Assembly (NCBI RefSeq): GCF_014650335.1
Contig: NZ_BMUT01000007.1
Coordinates: 1-64,000, forward strand
DNA: 64,000 nucleotides
Reading direction: 5' to 3'
DNA from: Streptomyces hiroshimensis
GTDB taxonomy: Bacteria; Actinomycetota; Actinomycetes; Streptomycetales; Streptomycetaceae
Under the pieces are notes generated by a model. The model was given only the letters and a program-made list of their open reading frames with translations, searched no databases and was not told where the DNA came from. Below, one piece after another: positions 34,093 to 42,395 of the stretch. The translations under genes and the position numbers were made by a program. The first letter of the stretch is position 1, and each line of letters starts with the position of its first letter.

Positions 34093-34158
34093 GTCATGGA
34101 TGCACGGTTGTGCGCCGCTTTCTGTCACGGGTGCACGGTTTCCGTCACGGGTACACGG
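34093..34158. repeat. Tandem repeats downstream of the PucR-type gene
   Basis: TTTCTGTCACGGGTGCACGG (34119-34138) is followed immediately by TTTCCGTCACGGGTACACGG (34139-34158), and a related GTCATGGATGCACGG lies at 34093-34107. The cores start 31 and 20 bases apart, about three and two helical turns. This could be a protein-binding array, but no nearby gene clearly uses it. Confidence 0.5.
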
Positions 34159-34197
34159 CTACACAGCGCGGAGCTTCACCTCTCCCGGCTTGCCGCC

Positions 34198-35763
34198 TCA
34201 CGCGGCGCACAGAACGCAGCCGGGCCGTGAGCCGAGGTCCACTTCCGCCAAGGCGGCGCACGCGAGGACCACTTCGTAGAGGTCCCCGCCGCCCGGGACG
34301 AGCCGGCGGCCCAGCAGCTCCTCGGCGCCGCGCAGGTGGTCACGCACGGTGCGCGGGTGGACGCCCAGACGGGCCGCAGCCCCCTCGACCGCCGTGTTCT
34401 CGGCGATCCACGCGCGCAAGGTCCGGCGCAGGTCGCGGTCGGCGGCCGCGAGGCGCCCGAGGAGCTCCTGCGCCCAGTCGCGCACGGCACCGGTCGCCAG
34501 CAGGCGTTCCAGGCCGGCCGGCGGCACGCCGTCCTGCACCACCGCGCCCGGGGCGGGGAGCGGCATCTGCAGCGCCAGGTGGAGTGCGGCACGGGCGCGT
34601 ACGTCCGCGAGGTCGGCGCCGAGCAGGGCGGCCGTCCTGTCCATCCGGGCACGGACGGTGTTGCGGCTGATGCCGAGGATCCCGGCCGCGTTGACCGCCG
34701 TGAACTCCAGCCCCAGGCCGACCGTGGCGAGCAGCGGGCCGCGCCCGTGGTGCGGCAGCGAGTCCAGCGGCTGCAGGACGCGGGCCGCCCAGGCGCCCGC
34801 CGCGGCCGGGTCGAGGAGGGCGGTCAGCCGGGTCTGGGGCAGGTGTTCGGCCACCCGGCCGGGCCGGAAGCGGGCCACGGCCAGGGCGCGCGCGGCTTCG
34901 CCGTAGGCGTCGGCAAGCTGTGCGAGGGGGTGGAGGTCACTGGCGCCGAGGAAGACGCCGGGCCGGGCTTCGACGATGCGGTGCAGCGCAGCCGCGACGC
35001 CGCGCTGGCCCGTGTCCTGGGCACCGTCGTCATGCGTCGTGGGGGCGACGACGATGAGCTGGCTGTCGTACGCGGCGCAGCGCACGGCCAGGACGCGTCC
35101 TCCGGTGGCCTCCTCGCACTCGCGGAGCAGGAGGTCGCGCCGGTGCCCGGGAAGTTCGAGGACGAAGACGCGGGCCGTCTCGGCGTCGAGCAGGCCGGGA
35201 CCGAGGCCTGCGGCGGTGCGCTGGGCGAGGGCGACGTCACCGCCCATGAGGAGCTGGAATACGGCGAGCCGCAGGCACGCCATGGCGTGCTCGGCGCTGC
35301 GGCGGTGGTCGTCGGCCTCGTGGGCGCGGAGCAGCAGGGCGAGGACTCCGGCGGCCTGGGCGAGGAGGGAGGCGGCCTGTTCGTCGAACGGCCGGGGCAG
35401 GGCGGCGGCGAGGACGGGGTGAGGAGCGTGGCGCCCGAGGGCGACGAGCCGCAGGTGTCCGTGGCGGTCGTCCACGGCTGCCGCATGGAGCCGGCCGCCG
35501 GCCACCTGGCCGAGCAGTTCGCCGGCGCGCTCCTCGACGGCTGTACGGGCGTCGGTGCCGGCGAGGGGTTCGCCGTTCCGGCCGGTCAGGGTGACGGGTC
35601 CGCCGAGGCCGTCGGCGAGCCAGGCGACGAGGCGCCGCACGGCCGTCTCGTCGTCGCTCTCGCCCGCCCGGGCGAAGTCCAGCAGCCGGGTCAGCCGCGC
35701 CGTGTGTTCCCGTGCCTGCCGCAGCCGTTCGCCGCTGCCGTCGTCCGTGGCCACCGCGCCCAC
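34198..35763 (-). CDS. PucR/CdaR-family transcriptional regulator
   Basis: The product is 521 residues. A GAF/PucR-like sensory N-terminal half is followed by a GGDEF-like middle. Two helix-turn-helix segments are visible near the end: VNAAGILGISRNTVRARMDR (about 375-395) and VEGAAARLGVHPRTVRDHLR (about 470-490). Single HTH_30 domains are usual, so the duplication is unusual. PucR regulators often respond to purine or nitrogen metabolites. No obvious target gene is adjacent. The last residues (CVLCAA) contain a Cys pair. Confidence 0.85.
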   Translation of the reverse strand: MGAVATDDGSGERLRQAREHTARLTRLLDFARAGESDDETAVRRLVAWLADGLGGPVTLTGRNGEPLAGTDARTAVEERAGELLGQVAGGRLHAAAVDDRHGHLRLVALGRHAPHPVLAAALPRPFDEQAASLLAQAAGVLALLLRAHEADDHRRSAEHAMACLRLAVFQLLMGGDVALAQRTAAGLGPGLLDAETARVFVLELPGHRRDLLLRECEEATGGRVLAVRCAAYDSQLIVVAPTTHDDGAQDTGQRGVAAALHRIVEARPGVFLGASDLHPLAQLADAYGEAARALAVARFRPGRVAEHLPQTRLTALLDPAAAGAWAARVLQPLDSLPHHGRGPLLATVGLGLEFTAVNAAGILGISRNTVRARMDRTAALLGADLADVRARAALHLALQMPLPAPGAVVQDGVPPAGLERLLATGAVRDWAQELLGRLAAADRDLRRTLRAWIAENTAVEGAAARLGVHPRTVRDHLRGAEELLGRRLVPGGGDLYEVVLACAALAEVDLGSRPGCVLCAA

Positions 35764-36058
35764 CTCTTTTCCAGCTTTTTCTCCCTTTTCCGCAAGGCTA
35801 CTTGAGGGGGCGCGAGGGGCTCGCGCCGCTGCAGGGAAGTGCGTTGGCCGCGTGCGCGCCGGGGGGTGCGTGCCGTGGCGCGGCCGCCCGCGCGCACTGC
35901 GGGAGAGGCGTACGGAGCGGCGGTTCGCGCGTTGTGCTGGGTAGGCAGGAGCAGGACGTCACGGATGACACGGACGTGACTGCCGGTGAGCTCCGTATCC
36001 ATATCTGACGGCGGTCCGGCTCCGGACCGCCGGGCTCCGGCAGGGGAAGGAAGACACG

Positions 36059-36520
36059 TTGATCCGTCTGGCGCGGGGGGCTACGGGATTCCGGGCGCCG
36101 CACGAGGCCCCACTGCCGCGGACCGAGGCGGCGCTGTTCCGGGCCGCCTGTTTCACCGCGGCCATGGAGGCCCGGGGGCGGGCCGGCGAGATGATCCCCA
36201 GTGAGATGCAGACCTTCCGCCACGCGACCCTCACCGACGGGTACGGCCGTGCGTTCACCGCCCTGGGCCACGCCCATCTGCCCGTGGTCGCCTTCACCAC
36301 CGACGCGGTCAGCGAGGGCAAGCCGGTGCCCGGCTTCGCGGACCCGCCGCTGTGGGCGCAGGCCTTCGAGACGGCGGGACTGCGGGTGATGGGCGTCAAG
36401 GAGCTGATGACGCCCTTGGAGGAGGTCGACGTCACGGACCTGTCGCCGGCCGAGCTGACCGAGATCCGCTACTGGAAGCCCTCGTGCCTGGGAGATGTCC
36501 TGTTCAACTGGTGGGACTGA
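36059..36520 (+). CDS. Hypothetical protein
   Basis: The product is 153 residues from a TTG following GGGGAAGG. It has no signal or membrane segment. The stretch ALGHAHLPVVAFTTDAVSEGKPVPGFADPP and the end (SCLGDVLFNWWD) read as a compact globular protein, similar to uncharacterised streptomycete proteins. No function is suggested. The preceding 295 bases (35764-36058), between divergent genes, hold only GC-rich sequence with the likely promoters. Confidence 0.65.
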   Translation: MIRLARGATGFRAPHEAPLPRTEAALFRAACFTAAMEARGRAGEMIPSEMQTFRHATLTDGYGRAFTALGHAHLPVVAFTTDAVSEGKPVPGFADPPLWAQAFETAGLRVMGVKELMTPLEEVDVTDLSPAELTEIRYWKPSCLGDVLFNWWD

Positions 36521-36662
36521 CCGGTCGGGCCGGCTCGGCCGACCGGCCGCCGGGGCCCGGTCCCCGCTCGTCCCGGCGCGGGGACCGCGGTGTACGGTCT
36601 GGTGTCCGTCGGCCGGAGGACGGTGAAGGCCGCAGAACCAGAAAGGCGGAGGTGGCGTCGCG

Positions 36663-37286
36663 ATGACCCCTCGCCGCAGTGCCGGTCCCGGCGCGCCGAC
36701 CTTCACGGAGCAGGCGCGCCGGCAGCAGATCATCGAGAGCACCATCGACCTGATCTCCACCCGGGGCTACCCGGCGACGTCGCTGTCGGCGATCGCCGAG
36801 CGGGCCGGGATCTCCAAGGCCGCGGTCCTCTACCACTTCTCCTCCAAGGACAACCTCACGCGCGCGACGCTCGCGCAGGTGCTGGAGCACTTCACGGCGT
36901 ACGTCGCCGAGCGCGTGGAGCGGGAGGCGGATCCGCTGGACGCGCTCGTCGCCTACGTCCGGGCGATGGTCGGCTACCAGCAGGCCAACCGGCGCCATGT
37001 GCGGGTCATCACCGAGATGCTCCTCGACGACGAGGGCGGCACGCAGCTGAAGACGCCGGGCCGGCACGACACCGGCGGCCGCTGGCAGGCCCTGGCGGAG
37101 CTGCTGGCGGCCGGGCAGGCGACGGGCCGGCTGCGGGCTTTCGACACGCAGGCGGTGGCGCTCGCGATCGGCGGGGCGATCGACGGGGTGGTCTCGCACT
37201 GGCTCGCCCACCCGGACGTCGACCTCGGCGCGGCGGCCGAGGAGCTGGTGACGTTCACGCTCCACGCGGTCCGGGCCCCGGAGTAG
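36663..37286 (+). CDS. TetR-family regulator
   Basis: The product is 207 residues. The helix-turn-helix (RRQQIIESTIDLISTRGYPA, then AGISKAAVLYHFSSKDNLTR) is clear, and the ligand domain is typical of TetR_C proteins. It converges on a flavin monooxygenase gene whose promoter carries two TetR-type palindromes, so it is the likely regulator of that enzyme. No such palindrome precedes its own gene, so autoregulation is not evident. Confidence 0.88.
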   Translation: MTPRRSAGPGAPTFTEQARRQQIIESTIDLISTRGYPATSLSAIAERAGISKAAVLYHFSSKDNLTRATLAQVLEHFTAYVAERVEREADPLDALVAYVRAMVGYQQANRRHVRVITEMLLDDEGGTQLKTPGRHDTGGRWQALAELLAAGQATGRLRAFDTQAVALAIGGAIDGVVSHWLAHPDVDLGAAAEELVTFTLHAVRAPE

Positions 37287-37334
37287 GCCGGGCGCCCGCC
37301 GCGCGTGTGCCTCCGCCCCGGGGAAGGTGTGCGC

Positions 37335-38558
37335 CTACGCCCTGGCGAAGTCCGGCGCGCGCTCGGGCCGTATCCCCACGCCGCCCAGGTAGGCGGTGAC
37401 CGTGCGCAAGGGTGCCGCCCGGCGCAGGAGGCGCATCGGCAGGGGCAGGGTGGCGGCGTTCAGGGTGCCGTCGAGGGCGCTGCGGATCAGCTGGTGCTCG
37501 CCCAGCTGTGACTGCTGCACCACGGCCGTCGGCAGCCTTCGCCGCTTCTGCACCCGTGCCAGGTCGTGGAGGCGGACCGAGCCCTCACGCAGCGGGCGGG
37601 CGAGGATGCGGGCGGCCGCCACGGCGTCCTGGACCGCGAGGTTGACGCCGACTCCGCCGACGGGCGACATGGTGTGGGCCGCGTCGCCGATGCAGAGCAG
37701 GCCGCCCGCGTACCAGCGCGGCAGGCGTCCCATGCTCACGTCGAGCAGCTTGACGTCGTCCCAGGAGCGGATCGCGCCGGTCACGCCGGCGTCCCAGCCG
37801 AAGAGGCCGCCGAGCCGGTCGCGGAACCACTGGATGTCGTGGGTGCTGCGCAGGTGCGCGTCGCGGCCCTTGGCGATGAGGTAGGAGGTCTGGAAGTAGG
37901 CGCCCCGGTCCATGGTGACCGCGGCCTGCCCGCCGCCGAAGCGGGCGAAGACGCGGCCGTCCTTGATGCCGCCGCGGGGTGCGTCCACGCGGACCTGCCA
38001 GACGTCCATGGGGACGTCGAACTCGTCCTGGACGAGGCCGGCCTCCCTGCGGACGACGGAGCGGCGGCCGTCGCAGCCGACGGTCAGGGCGGCCGCGATC
38101 TCGCCGGGCGTGCCGTCCTCGGCCGTGTAGTGCACGCCGGTGACGCGGCCTCCTTCCTTGCGCAGGCCCGTGACCTCGGCGCACATGCGCAGGGTGAAGG
38201 AGGGCTCGGCGGCGGCCGCGCTCGCCAGCAGGTCGAGGAAGTCCCACTGCGGGACCATGGCGATGTACTTGTGGCGGCCGGGGATGCGGCGGAAGTCGGC
38301 TGCAACGACGGTGGTGCCGGCGATCTCCATCCGCATCTCCTCCAGCTTGGGGAAGGGCAGCTCCGCGAACCGCTCCCCGAGGCCGAGCTCGTCGAGCAGC
38401 CGCAGGGTGGAGGGGTGGACGGTGTCGCCGCGGAAGTCGCGCAGGAAGTCGCGGTGCTTCTCCAGGACGGTCACCCGGACCCCGGCCCGGGCCAGCAGCA
38501 GCCCCAGCATCATGCCTGCAGGTCCGCCGCCCACCACGCAGCACGTCGTGCTTTCCAT
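37335..38558 (-). CDS. FAD-dependent aromatic monooxygenase
   Basis: The product is 407 residues of the PHBH-type group A flavoprotein family. The FAD loop GGGPAGMMLG starts near residue 10, the DG motif is GCDGRRSVVRR, and the GD motif is LLCIGDAAHTMSPVGGVGVNLA. It would hydroxylate an aromatic or polyketide-like substrate with NAD(P)H and O2. The extended C-terminal part resembles antibiotic-modifying or rifampicin-type monooxygenases. It probably responds to a small molecule through the paired TetR operators in its promoter. Confidence 0.88.
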   Translation of the reverse strand: MESTTCCVVGGGPAGMMLGLLLARAGVRVTVLEKHRDFLRDFRGDTVHPSTLRLLDELGLGERFAELPFPKLEEMRMEIAGTTVVAADFRRIPGRHKYIAMVPQWDFLDLLASAAAAEPSFTLRMCAEVTGLRKEGGRVTGVHYTAEDGTPGEIAAALTVGCDGRRSVVRREAGLVQDEFDVPMDVWQVRVDAPRGGIKDGRVFARFGGGQAAVTMDRGAYFQTSYLIAKGRDAHLRSTHDIQWFRDRLGGLFGWDAGVTGAIRSWDDVKLLDVSMGRLPRWYAGGLLCIGDAAHTMSPVGGVGVNLAVQDAVAAARILARPLREGSVRLHDLARVQKRRRLPTAVVQQSQLGEHQLIRSALDGTLNAATLPLPMRLLRRAAPLRTVTAYLGGVGIRPERAPDFARA

Positions 38559-38610
38559 GCTTCCCGCCTCTCGTCGCGCATGACTCTGCGCGTCACTCCG
38601 CGCATGACTC

Positions 38611-38644
38611 TGACCGATCGGTCAGCAATCTAACCGATCGGTCA
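38611..38644. promoter_or_regulatory. Two TetR-type operators upstream of the monooxygenase
   Basis: A perfect palindrome, TGACCGATCGGTCA (38611-38624), is followed 20 bases later by TAACCGATCGGTCA (38631-38644). Two full turns of helix separate the centres. They lie 53-86 bases upstream of the monooxygenase start, over its expected promoter. TetR-family proteins usually bind palindromes of this length; the regulator encoded at 36663-37286 is the obvious candidate. Confidence 0.75.
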
Positions 38645-38701
38645 GTCGATGCCTCCGGGAGGGTCCGAGAAGCCGTCAGAAACGCGGTCCGGCCGCCGCC
38701 T

Positions 38702-38980
38702 TCACGCCGTCAGCGCCTCGCCCTCCGCCGCGTCGGCGCGCGCCGCGGCCGCGGCCGCCAGCTGCTCCATGGACAGGTTCAGTACGGAGGCCAGCGCCAC
38801 GATCGTGAAGAAGGCGGGCGTCGGCGCGCGACCGGTCTCGATCTTGCGGAGCGTCTCCGCGGACAGCCCCGAGGCAGCGGCGATCTCCACCATGCTGCGC
38901 TCGCCGCGCGCTTCGCGGAGCAGGGCGCCGAGCATCTCGCCGCGCTGCCGCTCCCAGGGGGTCAAAGGGGTCCTCACCAT
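38702..38980 (-). CDS. XRE-type helix-turn-helix regulator
   Basis: The product is 92 residues, essentially one XRE domain: LREARGERSMVEIAAASGLSAETLRKIETG, followed by an Ala-rich tail. It is divergent from a methionine aminopeptidase gene with only 86 bases between. Such small XRE proteins often repress themselves and the divergent gene through the shared region, which here contains repeats. Confidence 0.85.
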   Translation of the reverse strand: MVRTPLTPWERQRGEMLGALLREARGERSMVEIAAASGLSAETLRKIETGRAPTPAFFTIVALASVLNLSMEQLAAAAAARADAAEGEALTA

Positions 38981-38987
38981 GAACCCG

Positions 38988-39030
38988 ATACTAGACCGTG
39001 ATACTAATACCGGTATAAGAATTGCCGGTA
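38988..39030. promoter_or_regulatory. Shared operator region of the XRE and aminopeptidase genes
   Basis: ATACTA occurs at 38988-38993 and 39001-39006. It is followed by the palindrome ATACCGGTAT (39007-39016) and a second CCGGTAT near 39024. The A/T-rich string is unusual in this GC-rich DNA and marks the divergent promoters. XRE binding is inferred. Confidence 0.5.
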
Positions 39031-39066
39031 TGGGAACCGGCAGTACGCCGAGGGGGTTCGGAAACC

Positions 39067-39834
39067 ATGGTGGAGATCAAGACCGACGGTGAGCTGGAGG
39101 CCATGCGCGCGGCGGGCCGGGTCGTCGCCCATGCGCTGGCCGCGGCCCGTGACGCCGCGAAGGCGGGCGTACGGCTGCGGGAGCTGGACGAGGCGGCGCG
39201 GGCCGTGCTGAGCGAGGCCGGGGCGAGCTCCCCCTTCCTGGGCTACCGGCCCTCCTTCGCCCCCACCCCCTTCCCCGCGGTGATCTGCGCCTCGGTCAAC
39301 GACGCCGTCGTGCACGGCATCCCGGACGACTACGCGCTGCGCGACGGCGACCTGGTCAGCATCGACTGCGGCGCCCGGCTCGACGGGTGGACGGGCGACT
39401 CCGCGGTGAGCTTCATCGTCGGCACGCCCCGGCCCGCCGACACCGCCCTCGTCGACGCCACTCAGCGGGCCCTGGACGCCGCCATCGCCGCGGCGGTCGT
39501 CGGCAACCGCATCGGGGACATCTCCCACGCCGTCTCCGCCGTCGCCCGCGCCGGGCGCTACGGCATGCCCGAGGATTTCGGCGGCCACGGCATCGGCCGG
39601 CAGATGCACGAGGACCCGCACGTCCCCAACTGGGGCCGCCCCCGCAGGGGTCTGCCGCTGCGGCACGGCCTGGTCCTCGCGATAGAGCCGATGCTCATGG
39701 CGGGCGGGCGCAACGACTACCGCGCGGACCCCGACGGGTGGACGCTGCGCACCACCGACGGCAGCCGCGCCGCGCACATCGAGCACACCGTCGCCATCAC
39801 GGAGGACGGCCCGCGGGTGCTCACGCTGCCGTGA
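39067..39834 (+). CDS. map: Type I methionine aminopeptidase
   Basis: The product is 255 residues from the ATG at 39067. The pita-bread fold and all five metal ligands are visible: Asp in SIDCGARLDGWTGDSAV (two), His in GGHGIGRQMHEDP, Glu in AIEPMLM and Glu in HIEHTVAI. It removes N-terminal Met from new proteins. Streptomyces have several copies, and this one is paired with an XRE regulator, so it is probably a regulated secondary copy. Confidence 0.92.
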   Translation: MVEIKTDGELEAMRAAGRVVAHALAAARDAAKAGVRLRELDEAARAVLSEAGASSPFLGYRPSFAPTPFPAVICASVNDAVVHGIPDDYALRDGDLVSIDCGARLDGWTGDSAVSFIVGTPRPADTALVDATQRALDAAIAAAVVGNRIGDISHAVSAVARAGRYGMPEDFGGHGIGRQMHEDPHVPNWGRPRRGLPLRHGLVLAIEPMLMAGGRNDYRADPDGWTLRTTDGSRAAHIEHTVAITEDGPRVLTLP

Positions 39835-39872
39835 GGCTGCCGTGAGCCGGTCGTAAGTCCGCCGCCGCCCGC

Positions 39873-42395
39873 TCAGGCGGAGAACTGCCGCATCAGCCGC
39901 ACTCCTTGGGCCGCCGTCATGTGCGGCAGGTACGCCTTGCCGATGGCACGGGTGATGGCGGGGAGCGCGGCCGGGTCCGGATAGGCCATGTACATGGGGC
40001 GGTACTGCGGCTGGAACTTGGACTTGAAGGTCAGCAGCGACCGGAAGCCGTAGACCGGTTCGAGGACCTTGCCCCCGTAGTCCAGGATCCGCTGCAGCGC
40101 CGCCGGCGGCTCCTCCGTGGCCTTGCGGGCGAGCGGGGCGCCCGAGAGGCTGAGGAAGCGGGCGCCCTCCTCCTGGAAGCCCAGCGCGGCCGAGGCGATG
40201 AGGAATTCCATCGAGCCGCGGAAACCGGCGGCCCGGCGGCGCATGAAGTCCAGCGTCCAGCCGACCGGCCGGCCCTCTTCGTACACCGGCATCCAGCTGG
40301 TGATCCCGTGCACCGTGCGGTCGCCGTCCACGGCGATCAGGCAGCGCACCGACCGGTCGTCGAGCTCGTCCAGGCCGCCGAGGGTGAAGCCCATCTCCGG
40401 CAGTCCCTTGTCGGCGACCCACTCCTCGGAGATCGAGCGCACCTGGTCGGTGAGGGCGACCGGGGCGTCGGGGTAGGACCACCACTCGGCGGTGATGCCC
40501 TCCTTCTTGGCCTTGTTGAGGGCGGTGCGCACGTCCTGCCACTTCTTGCCGGTGAAGGCGAGGTCGGGCAGGGGCACGACGGTGTCCTCGGCGACCTGCA
40601 CCGAGCGCCAGCCCAGGGCCTCCGCCGCGGTGCGGCACTCCTCGCCGACGCTGTAGAAGCACGGCGTCCAGCCGCGCTCGTCGCAGTGGCGCGAGAAGCC
40701 CGCGACGGCGGCGGCCCGCGCGTCCGGCGCGCCGAAGGGTTCGCCGGTGGTCAGGGCCACGGTGGCGATCACGCGGTAGGCCACGGCGGCCCGGCCCTTC
40801 GCGTCGAACCAGTAGTAGTTGCCGTCCCAGGTGGTGAGGTAGCTCAGCGTCGAGCCGCCGTGCGCGACGAGGAGTTCGCGGGCGCGCACGGCGGCGTCGG
40901 CGTCGGTGTGCAGGCGCGGGCGGCGGAAGGTGACCAGCAGCGCGATCAGGGTGACGAGCCAGAAGAGGAGGCCGCAGTAGTGGAACAGGGCCTGCGCGGT
41001 CCTGCCGACCGGGACCGGCCAGTCGGTGAAGGTGGCGAGCAGCGTCGGCGGCAGGAACTCCGACGCCAGACCGGAGAAGAGCACCGAGGGCGTGGCCTCG
41101 GGGTCGTACTGGTCGCGCACCGCGTAGCCGATGCCGACGTACACGGCGCAGGCCAGCACGAGCGCGCCGCCGGTCACGGCCGCGAGTCCGCGCGTCGCGG
41201 AGCGCGGCAGCCGCAGGTCGAAGCGGGCGCGGGTGACGATCAGGAGGACGACGATCAGGACGGGCAGCAGCATCTGCTCCGCGAAGGCCTGGGCGTAGGT
41301 GGAGCGTTCGGCGGGCTCGGCCCATCCGGCGGGGTGGCTGAGGAAGTCGTGCAGCCACCAGGAGAAGAGGGCGATCCAGGCGAGGTGGACGAGCACGGCC
41401 AGCGCCCAGGCGAGCCTCAGCCCGCGGCGCAGTCCCTCGGCGAGGACGAGCATCAGTGCGGGGACGAGCACGGCCATGACGGTGGCCGGGGAGTCGTAGA
41501 AGTTCCGCAGGGCGTGGACGAAGTGGCAGTCCTCCTTGGAGGCGGCGCAGGCGTCGGCGACCTCCTGGCCGGTGGGCTGCACGGAGACGTAGATCTGGAA
41601 GGAGTTGAGGGGCCCGTAGGCATCGCGGTAGAGGATCGCGACCATCGGGCCGATGGCCGCGGCGGCCACGACGAGCGCGACGAGGACGCGGGCCTCGGTG
41701 TGGGAGGAGTGCCGCAGGCGCCAGGGCCCGGTCCGGTGGTACAGCAGGGCGCCGATGACGAGGCCGACGACGGCACCGCCGAGGCGCAGGACGCCTTGGA
41801 GGTGGCCGACGTAGAGGGCCATGACGAGGGCGAAGGCGACGATGCCGAGGCGGGTGCGGCGCCGCCACAGGGCGGTGAGCCGGTAGCTGAGGACGCCGCC
41901 GACGGCGAGGGCGCCGACGGTCGGGGAGACCGCGAGGTAGCCGGCGAGCTCCTCCAGCCACCACTCCCCCGCGAGGTTGCCGGCCTGGACGATGCCGACG
42001 CCGAGGAGCGTGCCGAGGATCTGGCCGCCGAGGAGGACGGCTGCGGTGCGGGCGACGCCCAGGCGCCGCTCGGAGGGGGTGACGAGCAGCAGGATGATGA
42101 CGGTGGCGCCGATGTAGCCGCCGAGCCCGGGGCACCACAGCAGGGAGCTCGCGGGGGTCCACCAGCGTCCTTCGGCGAGTGCGGGGACGCCGGCGCCGAC
42201 GTGTTCCATGCGGTGCCGGCCCGGCCCGCTGCCGAGGCTTCCGGTGACCGCCCCGACGATCCACAGCACCGCGAGGAAGGCGAGGGTGAAGGGGGCGTGC
42301 CGGACGGGGACCAGCAGCCGGTCGAGGGTGACGCGCCAGGGGTGGGTGCTGTCGCCGGTGGTGGGCGCGGGCGGCGGGGCGGTGGTCTCGCTCAT
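39873..42395 (-). CDS. Lysyl-phosphatidylglycerol synthase-type membrane protein with rhomboid-like N-terminal region
   Basis: The product is 840 residues from the ATG at 42395. The N-terminal half has about eleven membrane segments; the first six resemble a rhomboid-like fold (EGRWWTPASSLLWCPGLGGY, TPSERRLGVARTAAVL). Residues about 520-840 are the DUF2156 GNAT-like domain (AEALGWRSVQVAEDTVVPLP, GKKWQDVRTALNKAKKEG, GWTLDFMRRR) that transfers lysine or another aminoacyl group to phosphatidylglycerol. It would lower surface negative charge and antimicrobial-peptide sensitivity. Its start overlaps the stop of the esterase gene by four bases. Confidence 0.85.
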   Translation of the reverse strand: MSETTAPPPAPTTGDSTHPWRVTLDRLLVPVRHAPFTLAFLAVLWIVGAVTGSLGSGPGRHRMEHVGAGVPALAEGRWWTPASSLLWCPGLGGYIGATVIILLLVTPSERRLGVARTAAVLLGGQILGTLLGVGIVQAGNLAGEWWLEELAGYLAVSPTVGALAVGGVLSYRLTALWRRRTRLGIVAFALVMALYVGHLQGVLRLGGAVVGLVIGALLYHRTGPWRLRHSSHTEARVLVALVVAAAAIGPMVAILYRDAYGPLNSFQIYVSVQPTGQEVADACAASKEDCHFVHALRNFYDSPATVMAVLVPALMLVLAEGLRRGLRLAWALAVLVHLAWIALFSWWLHDFLSHPAGWAEPAERSTYAQAFAEQMLLPVLIVVLLIVTRARFDLRLPRSATRGLAAVTGGALVLACAVYVGIGYAVRDQYDPEATPSVLFSGLASEFLPPTLLATFTDWPVPVGRTAQALFHYCGLLFWLVTLIALLVTFRRPRLHTDADAAVRARELLVAHGGSTLSYLTTWDGNYYWFDAKGRAAVAYRVIATVALTTGEPFGAPDARAAAVAGFSRHCDERGWTPCFYSVGEECRTAAEALGWRSVQVAEDTVVPLPDLAFTGKKWQDVRTALNKAKKEGITAEWWSYPDAPVALTDQVRSISEEWVADKGLPEMGFTLGGLDELDDRSVRCLIAVDGDRTVHGITSWMPVYEEGRPVGWTLDFMRRRAAGFRGSMEFLIASAALGFQEEGARFLSLSGAPLARKATEEPPAALQRILDYGGKVLEPVYGFRSLLTFKSKFQPQYRPMYMAYPDPAALPAITRAIGKAYLPHMTAAQGVRLMRQFSA

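Noticed and set aside
34093..34158. CRISPR-like repeat array
   Set aside because: Only two full units lie directly adjacent without spacers, so this is not a CRISPR.
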